Source: an uncultured Alistipes sp.
Lineage (GTDB): Bacteria > Bacteroidota > Bacteroidia > Bacteroidales > Rikenellaceae
Assembly: GCA_947623965.1 (NCBI GenBank)
Contig: CANQIF010000001.1
Location: 124,001 to 188,000, forward strand
DNA length: 64,000 bases
Direction: 5' to 3'
Numbering within the stretch: position 1 is the first letter of the stretch; each line of letters begins with the position of its first letter. Under the pieces are notes generated by a model, which was not told the origin of the DNA, made no database searches, and was given only the letters and a program-made list of their open reading frames with translations. Position numbers and translations under genes: made by a program. This document shows positions 34,957 to 44,342 of the stretch, piece after piece.

Positions 34957-35937
34957 TTACAGCTGCCCCGTCCGCTCGAAATACTTCTGCAGCACGAGCA
35001 GCGAGATGAGCCGCTCGCGGCGGCGGTCGAAGAACTGGGCGATGTATTCGTGGGCGTGGCGCACGATCGCCTCCGCCTCGTCAGGATGGTCGATGTAGTA
35101 GCGCAGCCGCTCCTCGAGGTCCGAATAGTCGGGCCGGATCGCCACGTAGTGGTAGTTCGGCACGAGCGTCCCTTCCATGAACCACGTCTCGTAGCGCGGC
35201 GGCGGCATCACGGCCAGCGAGTTGCTCGACATGACCCACTTGAGGTTCGTCGCCACGTCGTTGCCTTCGAGGCACATCACGAACTTGTAGGTCAGGTGGT
35301 CGTACTCCGAAATATGGGGTCGGAGCCACTCCTCGCGCACCACGGGGGCCCGGTTGCTCACCCCGACGTCGCAGAGCGGCGAGCCGTAGTAGCGCTCGAC
35401 GAAGCGCAGCCGCACGACGTGGTTCGGGTGGGGCCAGTTGATGTTGGCGCGGAAGATCGCCCGGTCCTGCTTGGCGCGGAAGGGGATCTCGTCGCGCAGG
35501 AAGAGGAAATGGCGGTGCTTGTCGAGGTTGAGCACCACGGCGTTGGACAGATCGCCCGCCACGGGGCGGCTCTTGAGGATCGACGGCACGGGGGGCACCT
35601 CCGTCACGTCGCCCGGAGCGATCGCCCAGCGCAGCCGGTCATCGAAGAAGCGCGTGAACTCGTAGGAGTCGAAGAAGTAGGCCGACTGGATCGTTCCGAA
35701 CCGGTGGCCGGCGAGCGGACGCAGCCCCCCGGGCACGGCCGACAGCTGCGGCAGGCGGTTGTAGTAATCGACGCGGCGGCGGATGTAGTCATAGTCCGCG
35801 CGCGCGCCGGCCTCGCGCAGCAGGGCAGGCAGCCGGCGCCGGAGCAGCCATTTGGGGGTCCAGTAGCGCCAGAAGCCCCGCACGAAGTAGAGCGGCTTGG
35901 GCGACTTGTGGTGGAAAATTCGGTTCAGGGCGTTCAT
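34957..35937 (-). CDS. Glycosyltransferase family 90 (LpsA-like)
   Basis: A 326-residue glycosyltransferase of the CAP10/LpsA type. Visible blocks: DYDYIRRRVDYYNRL, then the kinase-like segment RAIFRANINWPHPNHVVRLRFVERYY, then KFVMCLEGNDVATNLKWVMSSNSLAVMPPPRYETWFMEG. HPDEAEAIVRHAHEYI lies near the C-terminus. It likely adds a sugar to lipopolysaccharide or another surface glycan in the cytosol. Start MNALNRIFHHKSPKP at 35937. Transcribed alone or with the TonB-dependent receptor upstream, from which a terminator separates it. Confidence 0.85.
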   Translation of the reverse strand: MNALNRIFHHKSPKPLYFVRGFWRYWTPKWLLRRRLPALLREAGARADYDYIRRRVDYYNRLPQLSAVPGGLRPLAGHRFGTIQSAYFFDSYEFTRFFDDRLRWAIAPGDVTEVPPVPSILKSRPVAGDLSNAVVLNLDKHRHFLFLRDEIPFRAKQDRAIFRANINWPHPNHVVRLRFVERYYGSPLCDVGVSNRAPVVREEWLRPHISEYDHLTYKFVMCLEGNDVATNLKWVMSSNSLAVMPPPRYETWFMEGTLVPNYHYVAIRPDYSDLEERLRYYIDHPDEAEAIVRHAHEYIAQFFDRRRERLISLLVLQKYFERTGQL

Positions 35938-36154
35938 TTCATGGTCGTGCACCTTTTCCCGCCTCGGCACTGTCCGAGCAAGCTCGGCCCTCGGCTTATC
36001 GAAAAGGGGGATTTCATGTTGCAAGATACAAAAAAAATCGGAGTTTCGCACACCGGCAGCCGCAAGGCGCAACCCGCAGGGGGAGGCTGCCTCGCAGCGG
36101 GAACCGGCCTCTCGACGAAAAGCCGCCTCGCAGCGAAAGTCCCATCAACGAAAA

Positions 36155-36185
36155 GCCGCCCGGTCCGTCCGTCGGACCGGGCGGC
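36155..36185 (-). terminator. Terminator downstream of the TonB-dependent receptor
   Basis: Perfect 13-bp stem GCCGCCCGGTCCG / CGGACCGGGCGGC with a TCCGT loop; on the minus strand it is followed by TTTTCG. Confidence 0.7.
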
Positions 36186-36219
36186 CCATAAGCAGGCAGC
36201 CGGAAAGCGCGGGCGGCCG

Positions 36220-38205
36220 CTACCGCCGTCCGAGCGTAACGGTCACGCCGGCCGTCAGCCAGCGTCCGGGAAGCGGGATGCCCCCCATATCGCAGTAATC
36301 GGTATCGGTGAGGTTCGTCGCATCGACGAAGAGGCGGCAGGCGCCCTTTTCCCAGGCCAGACGGCCGTCGAGCAGGAGGTAGGGATCGAAGTCGCGGAGC
36401 TCGGTCACAGAGGAATCGCCCGCCACGGGGTAGGCCGTATAGCGGCCGTTGCGGTCGCAGTACGAGGCGGTCAGCGTCAGCGAGAGGCGCCGCAGCAGCT
36501 GCATGCCCGCCGTCGCCACCGCCTTGTGACGCAGGAAGTCGAGGGCGTTTTTCGAAACGATGCTGCGGTCGCGGTCGGTCGTGAGGCAGGCGTAGGAGAG
36601 CGTGAGGCGCCGCAGGAAGCCCTCGGAGGCCGCATAGCCCCCCGCGAGCTCGAGGCCGTAGGTGTCGAGGTCGCCCGTCTGCTCCGAATGCCACTTGCCG
36701 CCCAGCTCCTCGCGCCACACCCAGTCGATGACGCGGCGACCGCGGCGGCAGTAGCCCGTAGCCGTGGCCGACCAGCGTCCCTTGCGCCAGGCGGCCGAGA
36801 GGCGCCAGGTGACGGCCCGTTCGGGCTTCAGATCGAGGTTGTTGAGCTGCGCCGGCGAGGTGTAGTAGAGGTCCGTGAAGGTCGGCAGCCGCATCGACTG
36901 CGTCGCCGAGGCCTCGATGTGCCACGCCTCCGCCGGGCGCCAGGCGGCCGAGAGGCTCCAGAGCGCCGCCTGCCCATAGGGGGTGAAGCTGGCGCCCGCG
37001 GCGGCCGCCAGATCGAACCGGGCCCAACGCTTCGTGTGGTTCAGGTGGAGATTCCCCGTGTGGCGCGCCTTCGAGTGGGTGTAGGCGCGGTGCGGCCGGA
37101 GCAGCTCCTCGCCGAGGTTCGTCGAATAGATGCGGTTGCAGGTGTAGTCGCCGCCGATCTCCGTCCACCCGCCGCGCCACTGCCGGCCGGCCCACAGCCG
37201 AAGACCGGCGTTGTCCGTGCGGTGGCGGTTCATCGGCGTGCCGCGCGTCCAGTCGTAGCGGTCGAAGTTTCGGCGGAAGCTCGCCGAGGCGCCGAGGCCG
37301 AAGCGTTCGGTCCGCTTGAACCAGCGCAGCGAGCCGAGGAGCGTCTCCGTCCGCTCCCACTGCTCGGGGTTGTAGGCGGCGTAGAAGCCGTTCGAACCGA
37401 AGGCGCGGTGCTGGTAGCCCGCCTGCAGATCGAAGAAGCCGGCCCGCCGCGTCTCACAGGTGGCCCGCAGGTAGGCGTTGCGGGTATCGGAATCGGTGTT
37501 GGGACGGTAGCCGTCGCTGTGCCGGCAGGAGCCTGTCGCCAGCAGCGAGAAGCCCCCGCGCGTGAGGGCCCCCGAGAGGTTGCCGTACCCGGAGCCGAAG
37601 GAGCCGCCCGACCCCTCGAAACGGAGGTAGTTCGGGAGGAGCGGCGCCGTGCGGATGTTCACCGCACCGGCATAGGCGCCGACGCCCGGCACCCCCTCGA
37701 TGAGGTCGATGCCGGCCACGCAGTCGAGGTCGACCGGAAGCGAATGGGATTGATGGCCCGTGCGGGCGTCCGTGAAGTCGATGCCGTTGAGCAGCACCAT
37801 GGTCTGGTCGAAGGAGCCGCCCCGGATGGAGATGTCCGCCTGGGTTCCCTTGCCGCCGCGTTCGCGCAGATCGACCGACGGGGCGAGGCGCAGGGCGGCC
37901 TCCACGGTCTGGAGGGGCGCCGCGGCCTCGGCCTTGCGGTCGTAGACGGGCGTCTGCACGGAGGTGCCGCGCGTCGGGGCCGCCTGGGTCCCGACGATGC
38001 CGACCGGATCGATCCGCAGCGTGCGGAGCACGGCGGCCGTATCGGCATCCTGCGCCGACGCACCCTGCGTCGCGAGCAAGAGAATGGACATCGCCACCGA
38101 GAGGACCCCGATCGTCACATAGCGCTTCAGGCTCGCAAAGACCGACCAGCCCTTGCGGTTCCAGCGCTTGAAACAGGGGATCTGTTTCGGTTGGATGTGT
38201 TCCAT
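36220..38205 (-). CDS. TonB-dependent outer-membrane receptor
   Basis: A 661-residue receptor. N-terminal signal (IGVLSVAMSILLLATQGASAQ), then the plug domain (about 65-190: AAPLQTVEAALRLAPSVDLRERG, ISIRGGSFDQTMVLLNGIDFTDARTG). A 22-strand-type barrel follows, ending GRWLTAGVTVTLGRR. No SusC-type extra N-terminal domain and no SusD partner, so it resembles siderophore/vitamin receptors (FhuA/BtuB style) rather than a glycan importer. No cobalamin riboswitch was seen in the leader. Ligand unknown. The start rests on MEHIQPKQIPC, since the frame is open upstream. Confidence 0.92.
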   Translation of the reverse strand: MEHIQPKQIPCFKRWNRKGWSVFASLKRYVTIGVLSVAMSILLLATQGASAQDADTAAVLRTLRIDPVGIVGTQAAPTRGTSVQTPVYDRKAEAAAPLQTVEAALRLAPSVDLRERGGKGTQADISIRGGSFDQTMVLLNGIDFTDARTGHQSHSLPVDLDCVAGIDLIEGVPGVGAYAGAVNIRTAPLLPNYLRFEGSGGSFGSGYGNLSGALTRGGFSLLATGSCRHSDGYRPNTDSDTRNAYLRATCETRRAGFFDLQAGYQHRAFGSNGFYAAYNPEQWERTETLLGSLRWFKRTERFGLGASASFRRNFDRYDWTRGTPMNRHRTDNAGLRLWAGRQWRGGWTEIGGDYTCNRIYSTNLGEELLRPHRAYTHSKARHTGNLHLNHTKRWARFDLAAAAGASFTPYGQAALWSLSAAWRPAEAWHIEASATQSMRLPTFTDLYYTSPAQLNNLDLKPERAVTWRLSAAWRKGRWSATATGYCRRGRRVIDWVWREELGGKWHSEQTGDLDTYGLELAGGYAASEGFLRRLTLSYACLTTDRDRSIVSKNALDFLRHKAVATAGMQLLRRLSLTLTASYCDRNGRYTAYPVAGDSSVTELRDFDPYLLLDGRLAWEKGACRLFVDATNLTDTDYCDMGGIPLPGRWLTAGVTVTLGRR

Positions 38206-38284
38206 AAAAAATGAGTTTGGGATGAATGTTAAGTCGCGCCCCGCCGCGGCACCCGGCTGCCCCGGTGCCGCCGGCAAGGCGGTG

Positions 38285-38292
38285 CAAAGATA
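38285..38292 (-). promoter_or_regulatory. -7 box upstream of the TonB-dependent receptor
   Basis: TATCTTTG on the minus strand, 80 bp before the receptor start. Confidence 0.5.
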
Positions 38293-38473
38293 CGTTTTTT
38301 TCGCTCCGCTCCGACCGGGGCGGAGCCGATTTTCGCGGCGCAGGGCTATTTGCAAGGGGAGGGGTTCGCGGGGAAGGGGCTACCGCGGGGCTGTTCGCGG
38401 GGAGGGTTATTCGCAGAGGCGCCATTCGCAGGAAAGGGCCTCGCGGGAGCTATTCGCGATTCACGCGCGAGGG

Positions 38474-38893
38474 CTACTCGCGGGGGTGCTGCCCGCCGTC
38501 GATCCGGAGCCGGATCGAGGCCCCGCCCCACGGATTGACGCGGAAGCGCTCCCGACGGAGCGGCAGCCCCGGGACGGCGATGCGGAGCTCGATTTCGCAC
38601 GGCTCGGCCGCCTCGATCCGGTTGTCGACGGGGAGCGAGTGGGGAATGATGTAGACGAAGAGCAGGGCGTGGTCGCAGGGAATGGCATCGAGCGTCAGCG
38701 AGGTCGGCACGGCGACTCCGGCGGGAGGCTCGCGCAGTTCGGCGCCCGCCTCGGCGATCTTCGACCGCGCGGAGCCGAAGCCGATCCGATTCTCGGCCGC
38801 ATCGAAGGCGGCGCACATCATTTCGACGTTGTAGCGCCACCACGTTTCGTGGCGGCAGACAAGTTCGATCCGGATTCCGCTGCGCTGTTTCAT
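38474..38893 (-). CDS. Hypothetical protein, beta-rich
   Basis: A 139-residue protein with no recognised family. It starts MKQRSGIRIELVCRHETWWRYNVEMM and has alternating hydrophobic strands (ALLFVYIIPHSL; CEIELRIAVPGLPL; GASIRLRI). No signal peptide. Three stacked promoter repeats point at it, with the closest -7 box starting 7 bp from the ATG, which supports it being a real gene. The region just downstream (about 38345-38470) holds degenerate GGGCTATTCGCG-like direct repeats. Confidence 0.6.
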   Translation of the reverse strand: MKQRSGIRIELVCRHETWWRYNVEMMCAAFDAAENRIGFGSARSKIAEAGAELREPPAGVAVPTSLTLDAIPCDHALLFVYIIPHSLPVDNRIEAAEPCEIELRIAVPGLPLRRERFRVNPWGGASIRLRIDGGQHPRE

Positions 38894-38899
38894 GGGGGC

Positions 38900-39085
38900 A
38901 AAGATACGAATAAGTCGAGCGCAATCCCAAATTTATTTGGACATTGCCGAGGCGGAGTATCTTCGACGAAGTCAAAGATAACAATAAGCCGAGCGCAAAA
39001 GCAAATTTATTTGCATTTTGCCGAGGCGAAGTATCTTCGGCGAAGCCAAAGATACGAAAAGTTGAGGGCAAAATGCAAATTCAGT
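38900..39085 (-). promoter_or_regulatory. Three tandem promoter-bearing repeat units (73-74-bp spacing)
   Basis: Minus-strand TATCTTTG boxes at 38900-38907, 38973-38980 and 39047-39054. Each is followed upstream by the shared CTCG...GCAAATAAATTTGC...TCGGCAA sequence. This is the longest stack in the window; all three point at the 139-residue hypothetical gene. Confidence 0.75.
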
Positions 39086-39087
39086 TA

Positions 39088-39560
39088 CATTATGCCGGTC
39101 TACTCGATCGCGCAGCGATCGGCGGGCCGCAGCTCGCAGCCCGTATGGTCCTAACGAACGGAACTCAACTCCGGACCAGCCCGCAGCCGAGCGGACGGGC
39201 CTGCTTTCGAGCGGCGCGAGAATGCAGCCCTCCGCCCGGGGGCGGCTGCGGGCTGCCGGTCCTGACGGACCGAATATGCCGGAAGCACGCAACCTTAACC
39301 GGTAGCTGTTAGCTTGACGAATCGCGCCCGCATGGGCGCAGCGGGCCGCAGCCTGGGGGCGGCGGAGGCCCGCAGTTCGTTGCCGAACTTGCGCGCACTC
39401 CGCAGGCTGCGTCCCGATTCCATAATTCTGAATCTTGAATATTGAATTTGCGTCCAATCGAGCACCGCAGCCCGCAGCTCTTTAATGTCGCTGCCGACCT
39501 TCGCAAGCTGCGACCCGAAAATAATTCTTCATTTTTCATGCTGAATTTGCAGCTCCGCAG
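39088..39560 (-). repeat. GC-rich variable-hairpin intergenic repeat, cluster 8
   Basis: Mixed orientation. Short hairpins CGATCGC-GCA-GCGATCG (near 39103), CGGTCC-TGAC-GGACCG (near 39259) and GCGCCC-GCAT-GGGCGC (near 39325) sit between conserved GCCCGCAGCCGAGCGGACGG, GCAGCCCTCCGCCCGGGGGC and GGGCCGCAGCCTG blocks. No gene. Confidence 0.8.
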
Positions 39561-39600
39561 GATGCCGCATCGCCGCCGCACGAAAACTCGGCCGCAAAGT

Positions 39601-39631
39601 TTGCATTTATTCGAAAATTTAGTAACTTTGC
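39601..39631 (+). promoter_or_regulatory. Promoter of DUF177-rpmF-plsX
   Basis: TTTG (39601-39604), 19-bp spacer, TAACTTTG (39624-39631), about 70 bp before the first gene. Confidence 0.7.
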
Positions 39632-39702
39632 GGACTAATTGTGGGATATGACGCCCCGTCCGAACGACGGGCGGCGGGGTCGGCAAAGGAGCAGCAGCAC
39701 GC

Positions 39703-40440
39703 ATGGAGCGTCGAAACGGATACATCATTCCCTTCAAGGGGTTGCGGAACGGGGTGCATGCATTCCGCTTCGAGATCGACGACGCCCTCTTCGCCGCTTA
39801 CGAGCAGAGCGAGATCGAGCACGGCTCGGGCGAGGTCCGCGTGGAGCTGCACCGCAGCGAGCAGCAGCTCGTGCTGAAGGTGGCGATCGAGGCCCGCGTG
39901 ACGGTGCCGTGCGACCGCTGTTTAGAGCCGCTCGAGCTCCCCGTCGCCTACGAGGGAACCCTCGCGGTGCGTTTCTCCGAGGAGGAGCACGAATACGACG
40001 GCGAGATGCTGTGGCTCTACCCGGGCGACACGGAGGTCGATCTGACGCAGTACGTCTACGAAAGCATCGTCCTCGCTCTCCCCTACCGGCGGGTCCACCC
40101 CGACGGCGGATGCGATCCGGCGATGCTCGAGCGCTTCCGCATCGTCTCCCAGCAGGAGTTCGACGCCATCGAGGCGCACGCCGAGGGGCCGGATGAAGCC
40201 GGAGAGACCGAAGACGACGAGGAGGCTGAAGCTCCCCGGGAGAGCGAAGACCGCGAGGCGGCCGCAGACGAAGAGAGCGGCGCAGCCGGCAGCGAGGCGG
40301 ACGGCAGCGAGGCAGACGGCAGCGAGGCAGACGGCAGCGAGGCAGACGAAATTCCCTTTGCGATCGCCGATGCCGATGAGGTCAACGCCCGCTGGCGGCG
40401 GCAGCTGGCCGCCCTCAAGGAGCGGATGGAAAAAGAGTAG
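39703..40440 (+). CDS. DUF177 (YceD-family) protein with acidic tandem-repeat tail
   Basis: A 245-residue protein. The first 150 residues or so match the YceD/DUF177 family encoded upstream of rpmF in most bacteria: VTVPCDRCLEPLELPV has the CxxC pair, followed by LWLYPGDTEVDLTQYVYESIVLALPYRR. The family is linked to 23S rRNA maturation or ribosome assembly. The C-terminal third is a very acidic extension. It contains four copies of GSEAD encoded by a 15-bp tandem repeat (40288-40347), then a short helix. The acidic tail is likely species-specific and its length may vary. Confidence 0.88.
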   Translation: MERRNGYIIPFKGLRNGVHAFRFEIDDALFAAYEQSEIEHGSGEVRVELHRSEQQLVLKVAIEARVTVPCDRCLEPLELPVAYEGTLAVRFSEEEHEYDGEMLWLYPGDTEVDLTQYVYESIVLALPYRRVHPDGGCDPAMLERFRIVSQQEFDAIEAHAEGPDEAGETEDDEEAEAPRESEDREAAADEESGAAGSEADGSEADGSEADGSEADEIPFAIADADEVNARWRRQLAALKERMEKE

Positions 40441-40645
40441 GCACCGGAGGAGACAACCGAAGCTGCGCGAAATAAGTAAGGGGCAGCGGTCCGAAGAAAC
40501 CGCAGGCGGGCGAATGAAAGCACGCTGCCGGAAACGAGGGGCGCAAAAGAGCCCCGGAACGAAGCCGAAAAAAGAGAGGTCCCGGGAACGGGGCCGTACG
40601 AAAGAGGCACAAAATAACGTTAAACTATAAAACTCATATTGTAAG

Positions 40646-40831
40646 ATGGCACATCCTAAACACAAAATCTCGTCGACCCGTCGGGATAAGAGAAGAACGC
40701 ATTACAAGGCCGCCGTTCCGACGGTCGTAACCTGCTCGAACTGCGGCAGCGCCGTCCTCTACCACCGCGTATGCCCCGAGTGCGGTTTCTACCGCGGCAA
40801 GCTCGCGATCGAGAAGAAGGCGGCCGAATAA
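40646..40831 (+). CDS. rpmF: 50S ribosomal protein L32
   Basis: 61 residues, MAHPKHKISSTRRDKRRTHY at the N-terminus, with a zinc-ribbon formed by TCSNCG and VCPECG (Cys30, Cys33, Cys43, Cys46). It is the zinc-binding form of L32. Classic neighbour of DUF177 and plsX. Confidence 0.97.
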   Translation: MAHPKHKISSTRRDKRRTHYKAAVPTVVTCSNCGSAVLYHRVCPECGFYRGKLAIEKKAAE

Positions 40832-40902
40832 CAGGCCGTCGGAGGCCGTCGATCTCTCTATCCTCCCTGCGAAGGGAGCGCAAGGAGGCCGCGGCACGGA
40901 AA

Positions 40903-40929
40903 GAGGGCTTTTCGGAGCCCTCGTTTTCT
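40903..40929 (+). terminator. Hairpin with T tract between rpmF and plsX
   Basis: Seven-bp stem GAGGGCT / AGCCCTC followed by GTTTTCTT. It lies inside the DUF177-rpmF-plsX gene group and may attenuate plsX transcription. Confidence 0.55.
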
Positions 40930-40996
40930 TCACTGGATTAACCCGTCGGCGGGGCGGACGGCTGCGTGCGCTCCGTCGGGAAGAAACACACACGCT

Positions 40997-42010
40997 ATGT
41001 TAAAGATCGGTATTGACGCTATGGGCGGCGACTTCGCCCCCGAGGTAGCGGTCGAGGGTGCCGTGATGGCGCTCGACAAGATCGGCGCGGAGAGCCGCAT
41101 CGTCCTCTTCGGCGACGAACGACGCATCCGCGAGCTCCTCGCGCAGCACGGCTGTCCGGCCGAACGCTTCGACCTCGTCGCGACGACCGAGGTGATCGAG
41201 ATGGGCGACCATCCCGCCAAGGCTTTCATCGCCAAGGCCGATTCGAGCATCACCGTCGGATTCAACTACTTAGCCGAGGGCAAGATCGACGGTTTCGCCA
41301 GTGCCGGCTCGACGGGCGCGATGCTCGTCGGCTCGATGCAGGTCATCAAGCCCATCGAGGGGGTGATCCGCCCCGTGATCTCGTCGGCGATTCCGGTGGT
41401 CAAGAACCGGCGGGCCCTGCTGCTCGACGTCGGTCTGAACGTCGATGCCAAGCCCGAGGTGCTGGCGCAGTACGGTCTGCTGGGATCGATCTACGCCGAG
41501 TCGGTGCTCGGAATCGAACATCCGCGCGTGGCTCTGCTCAACATCGGCGAGGAGGAGGCCAAGGGCAACGCCCAGGCGCGCGCCACCTACGATCTGCTGA
41601 AAGCCGACAAACGTATCCGCTTCGTCGGCAACGTCGAGTCCTCCTACATCTTCACGGGCAAGGTGGCCGACGTCGTGGTGGCCGACGGCTTCGTGGGCAA
41701 CACGATCCTCAAGATGGCCGAGGCCCTCTACCGGATCAACGACCGGTTGAGCGGCGGCAAGTCGCGCATCAAGGAGTTCCTGCGGCCGGTGCTCAGCCGC
41801 ATCAGCGAGAAGCTCTACTACGGCACCGACTTCTGGGACGCCATGAACTACGAGAGCATCGGCGGCACGCCCGTCATCGGCATCAACGCGCCGGTGATGA
41901 TCGGCCACGGCGGCTCCTCGGCGAAGGCGATCTGCAGCATGATCTGCTCGATGGAGCGCGAGATCAAAGCCGACCTCGCCACCAAGCTGCGCAAGGCGCT
42001 GCAGGCCTAA
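40997..42010 (+). CDS. plsX: Phosphate acyltransferase PlsX
   Basis: Makes acyl-phosphate from acyl-ACP for phospholipid synthesis. In 337 residues: IGIDAMGGDFAPEVAVEGA, then FASAGSTGAMLVGS, then LLNIGEEEAKGN, VADGFVGNTILK and GINAPVMIGHGGSSAKA. The usual third gene fabH is not present; a strong terminator follows. Confidence 0.96.
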   Translation: MLKIGIDAMGGDFAPEVAVEGAVMALDKIGAESRIVLFGDERRIRELLAQHGCPAERFDLVATTEVIEMGDHPAKAFIAKADSSITVGFNYLAEGKIDGFASAGSTGAMLVGSMQVIKPIEGVIRPVISSAIPVVKNRRALLLDVGLNVDAKPEVLAQYGLLGSIYAESVLGIEHPRVALLNIGEEEAKGNAQARATYDLLKADKRIRFVGNVESSYIFTGKVADVVVADGFVGNTILKMAEALYRINDRLSGGKSRIKEFLRPVLSRISEKLYYGTDFWDAMNYESIGGTPVIGINAPVMIGHGGSSAKAICSMICSMEREIKADLATKLRKALQA

Positions 42011-42031
42011 AAAGTCCCCGCCACTGAAGAG

Positions 42032-42072
42032 ACGGGCCCGGTTGCAAAATGCAACCGGGCCCGTTCTTTTTT
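42032..42072 (+). terminator. Strong Rho-independent terminator after plsX
   Basis: Perfect 15-bp stem ACGGGCCCGGTTGCA / TGCAACCGGGCCCGT with an AAA loop, then TCTTTTTT. The following 42073-42328 is C-rich and holds no convincing gene. Confidence 0.92.
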
Positions 42073-42328
42073 GCGCTGTACCACCGTCCGTTCCAGCCCC
42101 ATTCGCCGATGCGGAACCGGTCCGCCGCCCTCCACGCACCACGCTCCCCCGCTGCCATCCGACCCGGCCGCCCGAACCGCGCCACATCGCGCTGCATCCC
42201 CCTGCATGCCCGGTTGCCCAACCAATCCCCGGCCCGCTCCATCCCGCACTTTGTCGCGAGCCCGGCACCTCCGCCCTATCCGCGCCGCCGCTCCGGCCTG
42301 CTCCGCAGCCCCGCCCCGCCTCGGACAT

Positions 42329-42361
42329 AAAAAAAGCCCTGCGAACCGCAGTCCGCAGGGC
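42329..42361 (-). terminator. Terminator of gapA
   Basis: Stem GCCCTGCG / CGCAGGGC, followed on the minus strand by seven T. Confidence 0.8.
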
Positions 42362-42387
42362 CATTTTCTGTTCGTGGAGACGAACGA

Positions 42388-43416
<1,029 letters not shown>

Positions 43417-43517
43417 TTATGAGTTAAACCTAAATAACCTGTGAATCGGACGGATAGCCAGCCGTTCCGGCACCCCTCCGGGAGCCTCGCGGCCGCCCTG
43501 TTATTTTTTTCACAGCG

Positions 43518-43549
43518 CAAAAATAACCGTTTTCCGCCGGATACGCAAA
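43518..43549 (-). promoter_or_regulatory. Promoter of gapA
   Basis: On the minus strand, TTTG (43546-43549), 20-bp spacer, TATTTTTG (43518-43525), giving a leader of about 110 nt. Confidence 0.65.
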
Positions 43550-43861
43550 TAAATAATAAATTTTTTTCGGAATATTCACGCTCAGCATTTTCCGACCCCG
43601 CGAAACGGCCGTGGAGCCCCTTTGCGGCACGAAGCGGACGAATGCGGACGGAAGCAAACCGGGTAGCAGCCCCGAATTCCGGACAGCCCGAAACCGATCC
43701 GAAACCGACCCGGACCAACCGTAGCCGGCTGCAACCGGCCTGAACGGCCCCTCGCCCGGCTCGCCTCGACGCAAACCGGCCCCAGCCAGCCGTGCGGCTT
43801 TCCGAACAAAACCCGCGCCAGGCGCTCCGAAGGCCGCCGTGGCCCTCCGCGCCGCGCCGGG
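43550..43861. other. Intergenic, no gene recognised
   Basis: An AT-rich part next to the gapA promoter, then a GC-rich part with repeated CGGACGAATGCGGACG- and CCGGCTGCAACCGG-like words. No credible reading frame, RNA or member of the variable-hairpin family was seen. Confidence 0.5.
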
Positions 43862-44311
43862 CTACTTGAGCACCTTGAGAATCACCTTGCGGATCGTTCC
43901 CTCGCCCACGAGCGGCGCATGCGCATCCTCAGGGAGCAGGATCGTGAACTGGCCCGGGCGCAGCGTGCAGTAGGTCTGCGGCTTATCGAGGAAGAACTGG
44001 ATGTCCTTCTCGGCGTTGAAAGCCTCCCTGGGCTCGCGCAGCGTCGAGCGGTCGGCCCAGCCGAAGGCCTCCTCGGCCCCCGAGAGGAGGATCTGGATGT
44101 CGATGTACTTGTCATGCACCTCGAGTTTGGCCTCCTCGCGCGTCTTCAGGCCGCGCTCCTGCACGTTGGCATAGATCGTCCGGCCGTCCAGCTCGTGTAC
44201 GCCCGTCTCGGCGGTGCTCCAGTCGACCTTGTCGAAAAGTTCAAAGGCCTGCTCGATGCGCGGGCTCAACCCGTAGTAGGCCGCGCGGTTCTTCAGCGAA
44301 TCAAAGATCAT
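43862..44311 (-). CDS. YhcH/YjgK/YiaL family protein
   Basis: A 149-residue cupin-like protein. KLEVHDKYIDIQILLSGAEEAFGWADRS and GQFTILLPEDAHAPLVGEG carry the conserved metal-binding Glu/His and terminal HAP residues of the family. Members are linked to sialic acid or other sugar catabolism, sometimes as an anomerase, but specificity here is unknown. Last gene of the operon beginning at 48975, 31 bp after the EEP gene. Confidence 0.9.
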   Translation of the reverse strand: MIFDSLKNRAAYYGLSPRIEQAFELFDKVDWSTAETGVHELDGRTIYANVQERGLKTREEAKLEVHDKYIDIQILLSGAEEAFGWADRSTLREPREAFNAEKDIQFFLDKPQTYCTLRPGQFTILLPEDAHAPLVGEGTIRKVILKVLK

Positions 44312-44342
44312 AGTCGTGTCGTTTTTTAAGGTTAGTATAAAG

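Noticed and set aside
36220..38470. Cobalamin receptor BtuB with a riboswitch
   Set aside because: The receptor leader shows only a -7 box; no B12-box-like conserved sequence was seen, so no ligand was assigned.
42073..42328. Pro/Arg-rich reading frames between plsX and gapA
   Set aside because: C-rich low-complexity DNA between two terminators; no start signals or conserved features.
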